Positions 1 to 8,523 of a stretch of DNA of 34,265 nucleotides are shown piece after piece; within the stretch, counting starts at the first letter, position 1, and each line of letters opens with the position of its first letter. Both the position numbers and the translations under genes were made by a program. Source of the DNA: an uncultured Aureispira sp. (GTDB lineage: Bacteria; Bacteroidota; Bacteroidia; Chitinophagales; Saprospiraceae); NCBI GenBank assembly GCA_902727865.1, contig CACVAQ010000008.1, forward strand, positions 1 through 34,265, in the 5' to 3' direction. A model generated the notes under the pieces. The model saw nothing but the letters and a program-made list of their open reading frames with translations. It was not told the DNA's origin and made no database searches.

Positions 1-1
1 G

Positions 2-118
2 TCTAAAATTGGTCGTACGTTCACAGAATATACCGCTACTTTAAAGGCGAATGATTGGAAAACTTCTTCTTCGATTTCCAAGGCTCAAAACAAAGTGCTT
101 GACTTGCTTGTTTTGTAG
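2..118 (+). CDS. C-terminal fragment of an unidentified protein (open at the window's left edge)
   Basis: Open frame from position 2 (SKIGRTFTEYTATLKANDWKTSSSISKAQNKVLDLLVL*) ending in TAG at 116-118; upstream part is outside the window. Confidence 0.55.
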   Translation, partial: SKIGRTFTEYTATLKANDWKTSSSISKAQNKVLDLLVL

Positions 119-181
119 GTAGTTTCTCGCAAAAATTTGTATTTTTATACTTACTTATTTTCATCTTTTAGCCATTATTCA

Positions 182-1390
182 ATGATAATTAAAAAGATTC
201 ATATAAAAAATCATCAACAGTTCAAGGATTTGGAACTGGATTTAACTTATCCTGCTGGGCATGAGAAAGCTGGAGAACCTTTGGATAAGGTTTGTTTTAT
301 TGGACAGAGTGGGACTGGGAAGACTACTTTGTTGGAGGAAATTTGGCTATTCTCAAAAAGGCATAAAGGCGATCTAAGTGAATCTAGGTATACAAATCCT
401 ATTGATTCCGAAAACCTCGAAATTAGCGCCCATGAAAACTATTTTTTTGAAAGAGTAAATAGTGCCTACTTTCATCTTCAAAATACATCTAAGTACTATA
501 ATGAAGAAGCCTCTTACCTGTATGACAACACTCAACTTTTCTCTTTATCCTTAGAGAATAATGGTTGGGAAAATATCCAAGAAGCTGTAGAGAAACACCA
601 ACAAGAAGTAGCTAAGTATTCTTTTGCAATCACTAAAGCATTCCGAAATCAAAACCATCAGCTTGCAGAAGAATATTCTAAAAAATTAGAGTTGTGGGAA
701 AAAGAAAATGAAACCCCATTAAGTGATTTAGCCGAAAATTATCTAAATCCAATTTTAAAAGATTTCGCCTTAGAAGTCAAAACGGAATTAGAATCTATAA
801 AAGATGTTAATCAAATTAACTTAATTAACAAGAACTTAGAGGTAATCCCTCAACAATTCTGGAGTACAGGCATAAAAAACATCATTGCCCGTACAATTCC
901 ACTTTACACCCACAACTTTGAGAACTCCATTATCTGTATAGACGAACCAGAAACTTCTTTATACCCAGATATTCAACGCAAAATAATTGACATTTACAGT
1001 CGCCTAGCTCCCAATAATCAATTTTTCTACGCCACCCACTCTCCTATCATAGCCTCAAGCTTCGAGCCTTGGGAAATCGTAGAATTAAAATTTGACGAGG
1101 AAGGTTATGTTTATAGAGACCAATATTGGGAAGGAGAAAATCATGTAGACAATTATAAATATGACCCAAGGTATTTGAGATGGGATTCTATTTTACAAAA
1201 TATATTTGACCTCGAAAATGATGGTAGTGATGAACGGAAAGAGCTGCTTCAAAAATTTGCCAACTTAGATAATAAGTTAAAAGAACGAAAAAGAAAAGGG
1301 GACAAATTATCAAAAGAAGATCCAGAAGTACAGAGCTTGATGAAAATGGGAAAACAATTAGGTTGGGATACTAAACAGGGGAACGCATGA
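182..1390 (+). CDS. AAA/ABC-type ATPase (PtuA/OLD-like, SMC-related), putative defence ATPase
   Basis: Start placed at MIIKKIHIKNHQQF rather than the upstream ORF start at 137; Walker A GQSGTGKTT, signature-like WSTGIKN, Walker B SIICIDEPETSLYPDIQ, H-loop ATHSP; ATGA overlap with the next gene. Confidence 0.85.
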   Translation: MIIKKIHIKNHQQFKDLELDLTYPAGHEKAGEPLDKVCFIGQSGTGKTTLLEEIWLFSKRHKGDLSESRYTNPIDSENLEISAHENYFFERVNSAYFHLQNTSKYYNEEASYLYDNTQLFSLSLENNGWENIQEAVEKHQQEVAKYSFAITKAFRNQNHQLAEEYSKKLELWEKENETPLSDLAENYLNPILKDFALEVKTELESIKDVNQINLINKNLEVIPQQFWSTGIKNIIARTIPLYTHNFENSIICIDEPETSLYPDIQRKIIDIYSRLAPNNQFFYATHSPIIASSFEPWEIVELKFDEEGYVYRDQYWEGENHVDNYKYDPRYLRWDSILQNIFDLENDGSDERKELLQKFANLDNKLKERKRKGDKLSKEDPEVQSLMKMGKQLGWDTKQGNA

Positions 1391-2067
1391 GAAAAATTGA
1401 TAAGCAATGCAACTTATCTACGGTTTACAAAATATGGGAATCGAACTTAACAGGCGATCATCCTAGTTATAGCCATTCTACTACAAAAAAGCTGCACTAT
1501 AATAGTATTGTGATGCAATTACTATCTAACCAAGATGGGTTGTGTGCCTTTACAGAAGAAAGAATTTGCCCTAACAATGACAATACCTATTCTGATAAGA
1601 ATTGGAAAAATGGCATTTATAAGAATCCTAAACCTGATATTTCTGGAGATTTAGAACATTTTAACGCTGATCTTAAAGAAAAAAAAGGATGGCTTTGGGA
1701 CAACTTTTTAGTTGTATCTTCTTTTATCAATCGTAAGAAAGGAACAAAAGAAGTTGACGCTATTTTAAAGCCAGACGATGTCAATTATGATGCATCCAAA
1801 ATGCTTAACTATAATCCTACCACTAACCTTTTCTCGCCACACACTGAATTAACAGACCTAGAGAAAGGTAGAGTCCAAAAAATGATTGACACCTTAGAAA
1901 TCAACAACGGGTTAATTGTAGATAAAAGAGAACGTTTTTTAAACAAAATATTTCTTTTGTCAGAACGTGGTGTCGATTTAGAAATAGATGAATTTCCAAC
2001 CGCTTACGAAATGACGAGCATCCTAAAAGCAACTGATTCCGAAGGTTCTATTTTAGACAGTTTATAA
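1387..2067 (+). CDS. HNH-like endonuclease (TIGR02646/PtuB-like fold)
   Basis: LCAFTEERI ... GDLEHFNADLKE ... WLWDNFLVVSSFINRKKG ... DTLEINNGLIVDKRERF matches the layout CAYCE...EHFxPK...WxNLlpsCxxCNxxKG...tixiLxLNxxxLxxxR; translationally coupled to the ATPase. Confidence 0.65.
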   Translation: MRKIDKQCNLSTVYKIWESNLTGDHPSYSHSTTKKLHYNSIVMQLLSNQDGLCAFTEERICPNNDNTYSDKNWKNGIYKNPKPDISGDLEHFNADLKEKKGWLWDNFLVVSSFINRKKGTKEVDAILKPDDVNYDASKMLNYNPTTNLFSPHTELTDLEKGRVQKMIDTLEINNGLIVDKRERFLNKIFLLSERGVDLEIDEFPTAYEMTSILKATDSEGSILDSL

Positions 2068-2081
2068 TCAACTTCAATTAA

Positions 2082-2747
2082 ATGTTCCAACACAAAAAAT
2101 TCTCCCAAGACCTCAAAACGTTCAAAGCACACTACCTAAATCAAGAGAAAGTAGACCAAGCATTAATCCAACAATACTTGGTAGATTTAGCAGCGATCGA
2201 CTTAGGTCAATTCCAGACAGATTCGGCTAAAATTGCCTTTTGGGTAAATGTCTATAATGGGCTTACAAATTATTGGGTCATCGAAAAAGGCATTAAAAAA
2301 AGTATGCTAGAAAAGCCCTTCCTAGTGATGTTTTCTAAGGTAGTTATTGGAGGGCATCGTTTTTCTTTAGACGATATTGAACATGGTATTTTGAGAAAAA
2401 ATCGTCGATCCTTGTATAAATTCTGCAAGCAGTTTTCAAAACGAGATCCTCGGCAGGCTTTAATCGTCGAGCAGTTGGATTATCGCATTCATTTTGCGCT
2501 TAACTGTGGGGCAAAATCTTGTCCTGCGATTGCCTTTTATGATAAAGAACAGCTAGAACAACAGTTGCAAATGGCAGAAGAGAGCTTCATTGAGCAAGAG
2601 TTTTTAGTCAACGACACAGAAAAAACTATTACTTGTTCCAAAATTTTCTGGCTGTACAAGAAAGACTTTGAGCAAATTTATGTCAACGCTCCTCAATATA
2701 AAGATTACAAAATCAGTCATCTAAAATATGATTTTAGCGTGCATTAG
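2082..2747 (+). CDS. DUF547 domain-containing protein
   Basis: AKIAFWVNVYNGLTNYWVI ... FSLDDIEHGILR ... DYRIHFALNCGAKSCPAI are characteristic DUF547 blocks. Confidence 0.85.
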   Translation: MFQHKKFSQDLKTFKAHYLNQEKVDQALIQQYLVDLAAIDLGQFQTDSAKIAFWVNVYNGLTNYWVIEKGIKKSMLEKPFLVMFSKVVIGGHRFSLDDIEHGILRKNRRSLYKFCKQFSKRDPRQALIVEQLDYRIHFALNCGAKSCPAIAFYDKEQLEQQLQMAEESFIEQEFLVNDTEKTITCSKIFWLYKKDFEQIYVNAPQYKDYKISHLKYDFSVH

Positions 2748-4056
2748 AAGTCGTCGAATTTAGCTCAGAAATTCCCAAAGCCTCCAACATCGTCTTCGCC
2801 TTCAACAAACACTCTTCATATTCTGCCTCAGGTTCCGAGTCGTAGACAATCGCTCCGCCAACTTGAAACGACAAATACGCTTTCTCGGCATTGTACAACA
2901 GAGAGCGAATGACCACATTAAAATCAAAATCGCCATTGGGCTCCACATAACCGACCGCTCCAGAATAGAGCCCCCGTTTGCTTTTTTCGTACTGCTCAAT
3001 CAGCTCCATACTAATCACCTTCGGTGCGCCAGTCATTGAGCCCATCGGAAAAGTAGCTTCCAGCACATCGACCCAATTTTTAGGAGCTTGCAGCGCTCCC
3101 ACGACCGTTGAAATCATTTGAGAAACCCGCTCAAAGCCATAAATACCAAACAAGTCACTTACTTTTATCGTCCCTGTTGTACAGACTTTCGTCAAATCGT
3201 TTCGCACCAAATCTACAATCATCACATTCTCTGCTTGATCTTTGATACTATTTTTAAGTTGTGCTTGCAATATTTGATCTTCTTCAAGACTCTCTCCCCG
3301 CTTAATCGTTCCTTTTATCGGTTGTGAAATCAATTGCCTTCCCCGCTTGCACAAGAATCGTTCAGGACTTCCACAAAGCAAATAATGTTTTTTTAGTTGA
3401 TAATACGTAGCAAATGGCGCCTTCGCTATTTGGTTCATTTTATTAAAAAGCGCCAAGGGATTTAAGTCTATATTTTCCGCAAAAAACTCTTGGCAAAAGT
3501 TCATTTCATAGGTATCGCCATCAATAATGTGCTGGCGAATTTTCTGAATTATCTTAAGGTATTCTTGTTTAGAAAGTCTTTGTTGGATTGAAATATCAAG
3601 GTGTTCAAAGTCCTCCACATTCTTACTAAATCCATTGATCTGCTCCCAAATAACGGCAGGCGCTTCTTTTTCAGATAAGAGTTCTACCGTTCCGTTGTTA
3701 TGAAAAAGAAATAGATAAGTCGGCACAAAAAAATACAACTCAGGAAACGCCAAAGAATCTTTATTTTCCGAGCTTAATGCTTCGACCTCATTTTTTAGAT
3801 CATAACTCAAATGCCCAAACAACCACGCCTTATTTTCTTTGGCAAAAGATTGCAAGGCGTCAAACGCTGTTCCCGAATGCGCTACACAAAGCTCTTTTTC
3901 AACACCTACTGCAATCAAACAATCGTAGGCACTGTATTTATCCATCTGATAATTATTACTATCTAGACAACAAATAACGTCTGACTGCTGCTGCGCCCAA
4001 TTTAAGATTTGATTTTTGATGGATCTTGTTTCAGTAAGAGAGGATATCATGATCAT
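2734..4056 (-). CDS. pabB: Aminodeoxychorismate synthase component I (chorismate-binding)
   Basis: DGDTYEMNFCQEF, SPERFL, PIKGTIKRG (K as in PabB rather than the A of TrpE PxAGT), MIVDLVRNDL, FPMGSMTGAPK, GAIVYDSEPEAEYEE. Confidence 0.9.
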   Translation of the reverse strand: MIMISSLTETRSIKNQILNWAQQQSDVICCLDSNNYQMDKYSAYDCLIAVGVEKELCVAHSGTAFDALQSFAKENKAWLFGHLSYDLKNEVEALSSENKDSLAFPELYFFVPTYLFLFHNNGTVELLSEKEAPAVIWEQINGFSKNVEDFEHLDISIQQRLSKQEYLKIIQKIRQHIIDGDTYEMNFCQEFFAENIDLNPLALFNKMNQIAKAPFATYYQLKKHYLLCGSPERFLCKRGRQLISQPIKGTIKRGESLEEDQILQAQLKNSIKDQAENVMIVDLVRNDLTKVCTTGTIKVSDLFGIYGFERVSQMISTVVGALQAPKNWVDVLEATFPMGSMTGAPKVISMELIEQYEKSKRGLYSGAVGYVEPNGDFDFNVVIRSLLYNAEKAYLSFQVGGAIVYDSEPEAEYEECLLKAKTMLEALGISELNSTTSNAR

Positions 4057-4077
4057 AAAGCATTTCTTGTCTAACGT

Positions 4078-4110
4078 AAAAAAGCTACCTCAAATGAGGT
4101 AGCTTTTTTA
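4078..4110 (-). terminator. Rho-independent terminator-like hairpin, bidirectional, downstream of the glmS-DUF4290 unit
   Basis: aaaaaagctacctc-AAAT-gaggtagctttttt, perfect stem flanked by A/T runs. Confidence 0.8.
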
Positions 4111-4131
4111 ATTTTTTATAAACGTCCAAAC

Positions 4132-4911
4132 CTAACGTTTTTTATTATTACGTAGATTTTTGTTGTTATTTTTATTTAGAGAAGCTCTTCCCCTAGTATT
4201 TTTATGCTTACTCTTAGAAGCACTTCTACTAGAAGTTTTCTTAGCCTTAGAGTTCGTGTGACGACTTGGCTTCGTTCTACTAGATGAATTATTGCTTAAA
4301 CCACTGTTACCGCCCGTTTTGTTCTTGCGAGGAGCCACTAAGGAATCTATATTTGTTCCAGGAGGGACTTCCAATTCACCTTTTGCTAATTTAGCAAATT
4401 CTTGAAAAATCACTTCATCGTTGACATTTTCTCGATTCCAAGTTTTGTAAGACATTTTCATATAAGCAGCAATCACGGCAATGTATGCTTCTTGTTTCTC
4501 TTTGTCTTCCATCCCCTTCGCCTTCTCAATCATTATGATAACATTTCGGCCATAATGACGTAAGCGCCTCGTCTTTTTAGGATAAGCAACGTGGTCTGGT
4601 TTACGTTTTGTTCTTGCATCAGGCAAATTATCTGGAATATCTATATCCAAATCATAATCAGCCATTTTAAGTACGTGAGACCATACTTTTAATCTATAAT
4701 CATCTACATTTCTAGTATGCGGATGCATAGACATAATCAAGCGGACTATTTTTTCAATATAAGCTTGACGCTCTTCTCTATCTTCTATCTTCTTAGCTTG
4801 ATTAATTAAGTTTTGGGTATTTCGCCCATATTCACGAATAAACAATCCGTCTTTTTGGGTATTATAATCAGCCATTTTTTTAGCTGAAGGTGTTCTATAG
4901 TCGTTATTCAT
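4132..4911 (-). CDS. DUF4290 domain-containing protein with basic low-complexity C-terminal tail
   Basis: MADYNTQKDGLFIREYGRNTQNLINQAKKIEDREERQAYIEKIVRLIMSMHPHTRNVDDYRLKVWSHVLKMADYDLDID block. Confidence 0.85.
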   Translation of the reverse strand: MNNDYRTPSAKKMADYNTQKDGLFIREYGRNTQNLINQAKKIEDREERQAYIEKIVRLIMSMHPHTRNVDDYRLKVWSHVLKMADYDLDIDIPDNLPDARTKRKPDHVAYPKKTRRLRHYGRNVIIMIEKAKGMEDKEKQEAYIAVIAAYMKMSYKTWNRENVNDEVIFQEFAKLAKGELEVPPGTNIDSLVAPRKNKTGGNSGLSNNSSSRTKPSRHTNSKAKKTSSRSASKSKHKNTRGRASLNKNNNKNLRNNKKR

Positions 4912-4919
4912 AATAATAT

Positions 4920-6761
4920 TTATTCTACCGTAACTGATTTTGCTAAATTTCTAGGTTGATCAACATTGCAACCTCTCAAAACAGCAATATGATACGCTAA
5001 TAATTGTAATGGGATAACAGATAACAAGGGCACTAGAGGTTCTGCCGTTTGTGGGATTTCAATAACGTGATCTGCTATTTTGGGAATGTGGTCATCTCCT
5101 TCTGTAATAATGGCCAAGACCTTACCTTTTCTAGCTTTGACTTCTTGGATATTACTAATTACTTTTTCACGCGTGCTGCCACTTGTTGCGATAATAACAA
5201 CAGGCATATTTTCATCAATCAAAGCGATTGGGCCATGTTTCATTTCTGCCGCAGGATATCCCTCTGCGTGAATATACGAAATTTCTTTCAATTTAAGTGC
5301 CCCCTCTAAAGCAATTGGAAAATTATACCCACGTCCTAGATAAAGTGCATTTTCTGCATCTTTCCAAAGGTGCGCAATTTCTTTGATTTTGGCATCTTGC
5401 TCTATGACTTTTTTCAACTTAGCGGGTAAGCTATCTAATTCATTTAGCAACTGAAAATAGTACGACTGAGAAATTGTTCCTCTGTTGTGTGCCAATTGAA
5501 GAGCCATTAAGGTTAACAAGGTCACTTGCCCTGTAAAGGCTTTCGTCGAAGCCACTCCAATTTCTGGTCCAGCATGAATATAAGATCCTGCATTTGTAAT
5601 TCTTGCAATCGAAGAGCCAACGACATTACAAATACCATAAGTAAGCGCTTCTTTTTCAATCGCCAAATCCAATGCCGCCAAAGTATCGGCCGTTTCACCA
5701 GATTGAGAAATAGCAATCACAACATCTTTATTGGTAATAATAGGATTTCTGTATCTAAATTCAGAAGCATATTCTACCTCGGTTGGAATCCGTGCTAAGT
5801 CTTCAAACAAATATTCTCCAATCAAACCTGCAATCCAAGAAGTACCACAAGCAATAATAATCAGGCGATCTGCATTCTTAATACGATTTTCAAACTCGGC
5901 AACACCTCCTAAAGTAATCAAGCCTTTTTTCACATTCAAGCGACCACGCATCGCATCTGCCATAGTGGTCGGCTGTTGATGAATTTCTTTCAGCATATAA
6001 TGCTCATAGCCCCCCTTTTCAATTGCCTCAATTTCCATCTCCAAATGCTGAATAAAAGGCGTTTGAATTTCGTTGTCTATTGTTTTCAAGGTCATTTCAC
6101 CGGCTCTATTCAAGGTAACGATTTCTTCCTCCTTGATATAGACCACATTCTTAGTATACTCTACAATCGGAGAAGCATCGGAAGCTAAAAAGAATTCGTT
6201 TTCACCAATTCCAACAACCAAAGGACTTCCCTTTCTAGCAGCAACAATTATATTCGGCTCTTTATTACTCAAGACAACAATTGCATAGGCTCCAACAACT
6301 TTGGTCAAGGCAATACGCACAGCTTCGGCAATGCCTACATTTTCTTTGGTCTGAATCGCGTCTATCAAATGAACCAAAACTTCTGTATCCGTATCCGAAA
6401 CAAAAACGTGTCCCTCTTTGATCAAGGCCGTTTTTATGGCATTATAATTCTCAATAATTCCGTTGTGAATAATCGAAATTTCACTATTCCCAGACAAATG
6501 AGGATGTGCATTGACATCATTCGGTTCGCCATGTGTTGCCCAACGAGTATGCCCAATACCGATGGTACCTGACATTTTTTTATTTTCAGTAAACTCAATT
6601 AAATCATTTACCTTTCCTTTTTTCTTATAAACTGTTAATTCTTCCCCATTCATTAGTGCGACCCCAGCACTATCATATCCTCTATATTCTAATCGTTGTA
6701 AACCTTTAATAAGAATCGGATAGGCATCTCTAGGGCCTACATAAGCTACAATTCCGCACAT
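4920..6761 (-). CDS. glmS: Glutamine--fructose-6-phosphate aminotransferase (isomerizing)
   Basis: MCGIVAYVGPRDAYPILIKGLQRLEYRGYDSAG, GHTRWATHGEPNDVNAHPH, two SIS domains, C-term LPRNLAKSVTVE-like (QPRNLAKSVTVE). Confidence 0.98.
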   Translation of the reverse strand: MCGIVAYVGPRDAYPILIKGLQRLEYRGYDSAGVALMNGEELTVYKKKGKVNDLIEFTENKKMSGTIGIGHTRWATHGEPNDVNAHPHLSGNSEISIIHNGIIENYNAIKTALIKEGHVFVSDTDTEVLVHLIDAIQTKENVGIAEAVRIALTKVVGAYAIVVLSNKEPNIIVAARKGSPLVVGIGENEFFLASDASPIVEYTKNVVYIKEEEIVTLNRAGEMTLKTIDNEIQTPFIQHLEMEIEAIEKGGYEHYMLKEIHQQPTTMADAMRGRLNVKKGLITLGGVAEFENRIKNADRLIIIACGTSWIAGLIGEYLFEDLARIPTEVEYASEFRYRNPIITNKDVVIAISQSGETADTLAALDLAIEKEALTYGICNVVGSSIARITNAGSYIHAGPEIGVASTKAFTGQVTLLTLMALQLAHNRGTISQSYYFQLLNELDSLPAKLKKVIEQDAKIKEIAHLWKDAENALYLGRGYNFPIALEGALKLKEISYIHAEGYPAAEMKHGPIALIDENMPVVIIATSGSTREKVISNIQEVKARKGKVLAIITEGDDHIPKIADHVIEIPQTAEPLVPLLSVIPLQLLAYHIAVLRGCNVDQPRNLAKSVTVE

Positions 6762-6850
6762 ATTTTTTTTGTTTAGTTGGTTGGGCTAATCGTGAGAAGG
6801 AAGAAGTTCATTTGAACTCAAAGTAGAATTTCTGATCCAGATAAAAAACT

Positions 6851-6905
6851 CATTTGCTTAAAAGTGGTTAAAAACAGAATGTTTTTAACCACTTTTAAGC
6901 AAATG
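6851..6905. repeat. Perfect 25-bp inverted repeat with 5-nt loop (possible terminator/RNA hairpin)
   Basis: catttgcttaaaagtggttaaaaac-AGAAT-gtttttaaccacttttaagcaaatg; intergenic between glmS start and DUF4270 gene stop. Confidence 0.9.
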
Positions 6906-6964
6906 AACTTATGCTAGGACAAAGAATACAAAACAAGCCTACTTGTTTAATACTCTTGCTGTCT

Positions 6965-8308
6965 TTATTGTATTTTGGTATAGGTCAAATAAAGTTTGGC
7001 TCTATTTATTCCCTTTTCATTCCTTAATTCAACCCGATTTGGGTCTAAAGCAGAAGGAAGTGTGATATAAATAGCAGGTTCAAAAGTTATGCCATTGACC
7101 AATGCTTGCATTTCTTCAGAGATATACATTCGATACACAAAATTTCTATTCCCAGTATCTTCAAAAACACCTCCAAATAAGAAATAAGATTGTGCACGAT
7201 TAATCGACGTGATTACATCGTCAATAGCGACTAAGTCACCGCCTAAGCTTTTGATTTTAGCCAACAACTGAATTGGTTCAGGAAAATCATTGGTTCCTGT
7301 ATCTGCTACAGGGATAACAAGTTCTGCTTTATTAATAATTACATTTCCTAAAGTGTGAACGAAAGGAAAAGCTATTTTAGTATGCAAACCATCTAGCCCT
7401 TGTACATAAACAACCGTATCTGTTGTTAAATTATCCGTTAAATCGACAGGATGTGTATGCCCAAAAGAAGAAACAACTTCTGCATCTTCATTGGTTAAAA
7501 AATCAAACGTTTTGGCAACACTTCCGCCATTAGAAGTATCGGTGTAATGCAAGGTTAGTTTGGTCAAATCATCTTTTGATTTAAACCGAATAATACTTGC
7601 ATCAGTAGGATTACTACTAGAGGGGCGAATTTGGATTCCTTTAAACCAATCCTTGAACTTTGTATTACTTTCGTAAATATCAATTCCCGTACTAGATGGA
7701 TCTAAGAAAAGTGCTCCTAAATCAAGACCAGCTTGATCGTCCAAACGAATTCTCAAATGTGGGCTCAGAGTTACGCCTCCTACCACGACGTTAGCCGTAT
7801 CGTTTGGTCTAAATTGAAAATTTGATTTCAACAAATTTCCATCTGTCATAAAGGTCTTATCGGAGTAATAAACCGTTCCTTCTTCAATATTTTCTACCAC
7901 CCTTGCAATTTCCCAATTCTGAGTAACTGTTGCGGGTTTATTGCTTGTAATTTCACCATAATGTCCAAAGTCTTGGTAAGCCAAAGACAACACAAGTGAA
8001 TCAAAAACACAGTTAGGAAAAACAGCGCCCGTATTATTGATACGGAAATTCATATAGGCAGAGGCAACGGACTCCCCCCATTCTGTATCTGAATAAGAGC
8101 CACAAACCATGATCGTTCTATTCGACGTTTCAACTCGGTCGGCAACTTGCGTTGTTAAAATAATAGTAGACGTATCCGTATAAAGAATATCTGACTGCTC
8201 TTGTTCTACTAACGACAAACCTATTTCACTAGACTTGCTACATCCCATAGCAGAAAATAACCCTACTGCCAGCATGCTGTACAGTAGGGATTTTAGATTA
8301 TATTCCAT
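6965..8308 (-). CDS. DUF4270 domain-containing lipoprotein
   Basis: Lipoprotein signal with ...GLFSAMGCSKSS; body resembles DUF4270 (EIGLSLVEQEQSDILYTDTSTI..., FDSLVLSL); gene neighbourhood with glmS and the GT5-like gene is common in Bacteroidota. Confidence 0.8.
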   Translation of the reverse strand: MEYNLKSLLYSMLAVGLFSAMGCSKSSEIGLSLVEQEQSDILYTDTSTIILTTQVADRVETSNRTIMVCGSYSDTEWGESVASAYMNFRINNTGAVFPNCVFDSLVLSLAYQDFGHYGEITSNKPATVTQNWEIARVVENIEEGTVYYSDKTFMTDGNLLKSNFQFRPNDTANVVVGGVTLSPHLRIRLDDQAGLDLGALFLDPSSTGIDIYESNTKFKDWFKGIQIRPSSSNPTDASIIRFKSKDDLTKLTLHYTDTSNGGSVAKTFDFLTNEDAEVVSSFGHTHPVDLTDNLTTDTVVYVQGLDGLHTKIAFPFVHTLGNVIINKAELVIPVADTGTNDFPEPIQLLAKIKSLGGDLVAIDDVITSINRAQSYFLFGGVFEDTGNRNFVYRMYISEEMQALVNGITFEPAIYITLPSALDPNRVELRNEKGINRAKLYLTYTKIQ

Positions 8309-8523
8309 GTATTTTGTAAGAATTTTTTTGATTGAAAATATTGGGCTTGTCCTATGTATATCTAGTATAACGCTTTGACTATAAAGAGTCGTTGGTTATC
8401 TCCAATATTTTTGAGCATAATAAGAACATTAGTTTAAACTTGATTCTAAATTCCGACGCCTAGTAAATACAATAAGCAGTTAAAAATCAAGTCGTACGAA
8501 TCAAAAAGATTCTCTAAAGTATA

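Noticed and set aside
2802-2999. 65-aa minus-strand ORF inside pabB
   Set aside because: Alternative frame fully contained in a confidently identified gene; composition not protein-like
5049-6572. Several plus-strand ORFs (60-90 aa) antisense to glmS
   Set aside because: Shadow ORFs of the conserved glmS coding strand, no recognisable motifs or start context
4920-6900. glmS ribozyme/riboswitch upstream of glmS
   Set aside because: No glmS ribozyme-like sequence recognised; the upstream structure is the simple 25-bp inverted repeat, and it lies 90 nt upstream with no core motif
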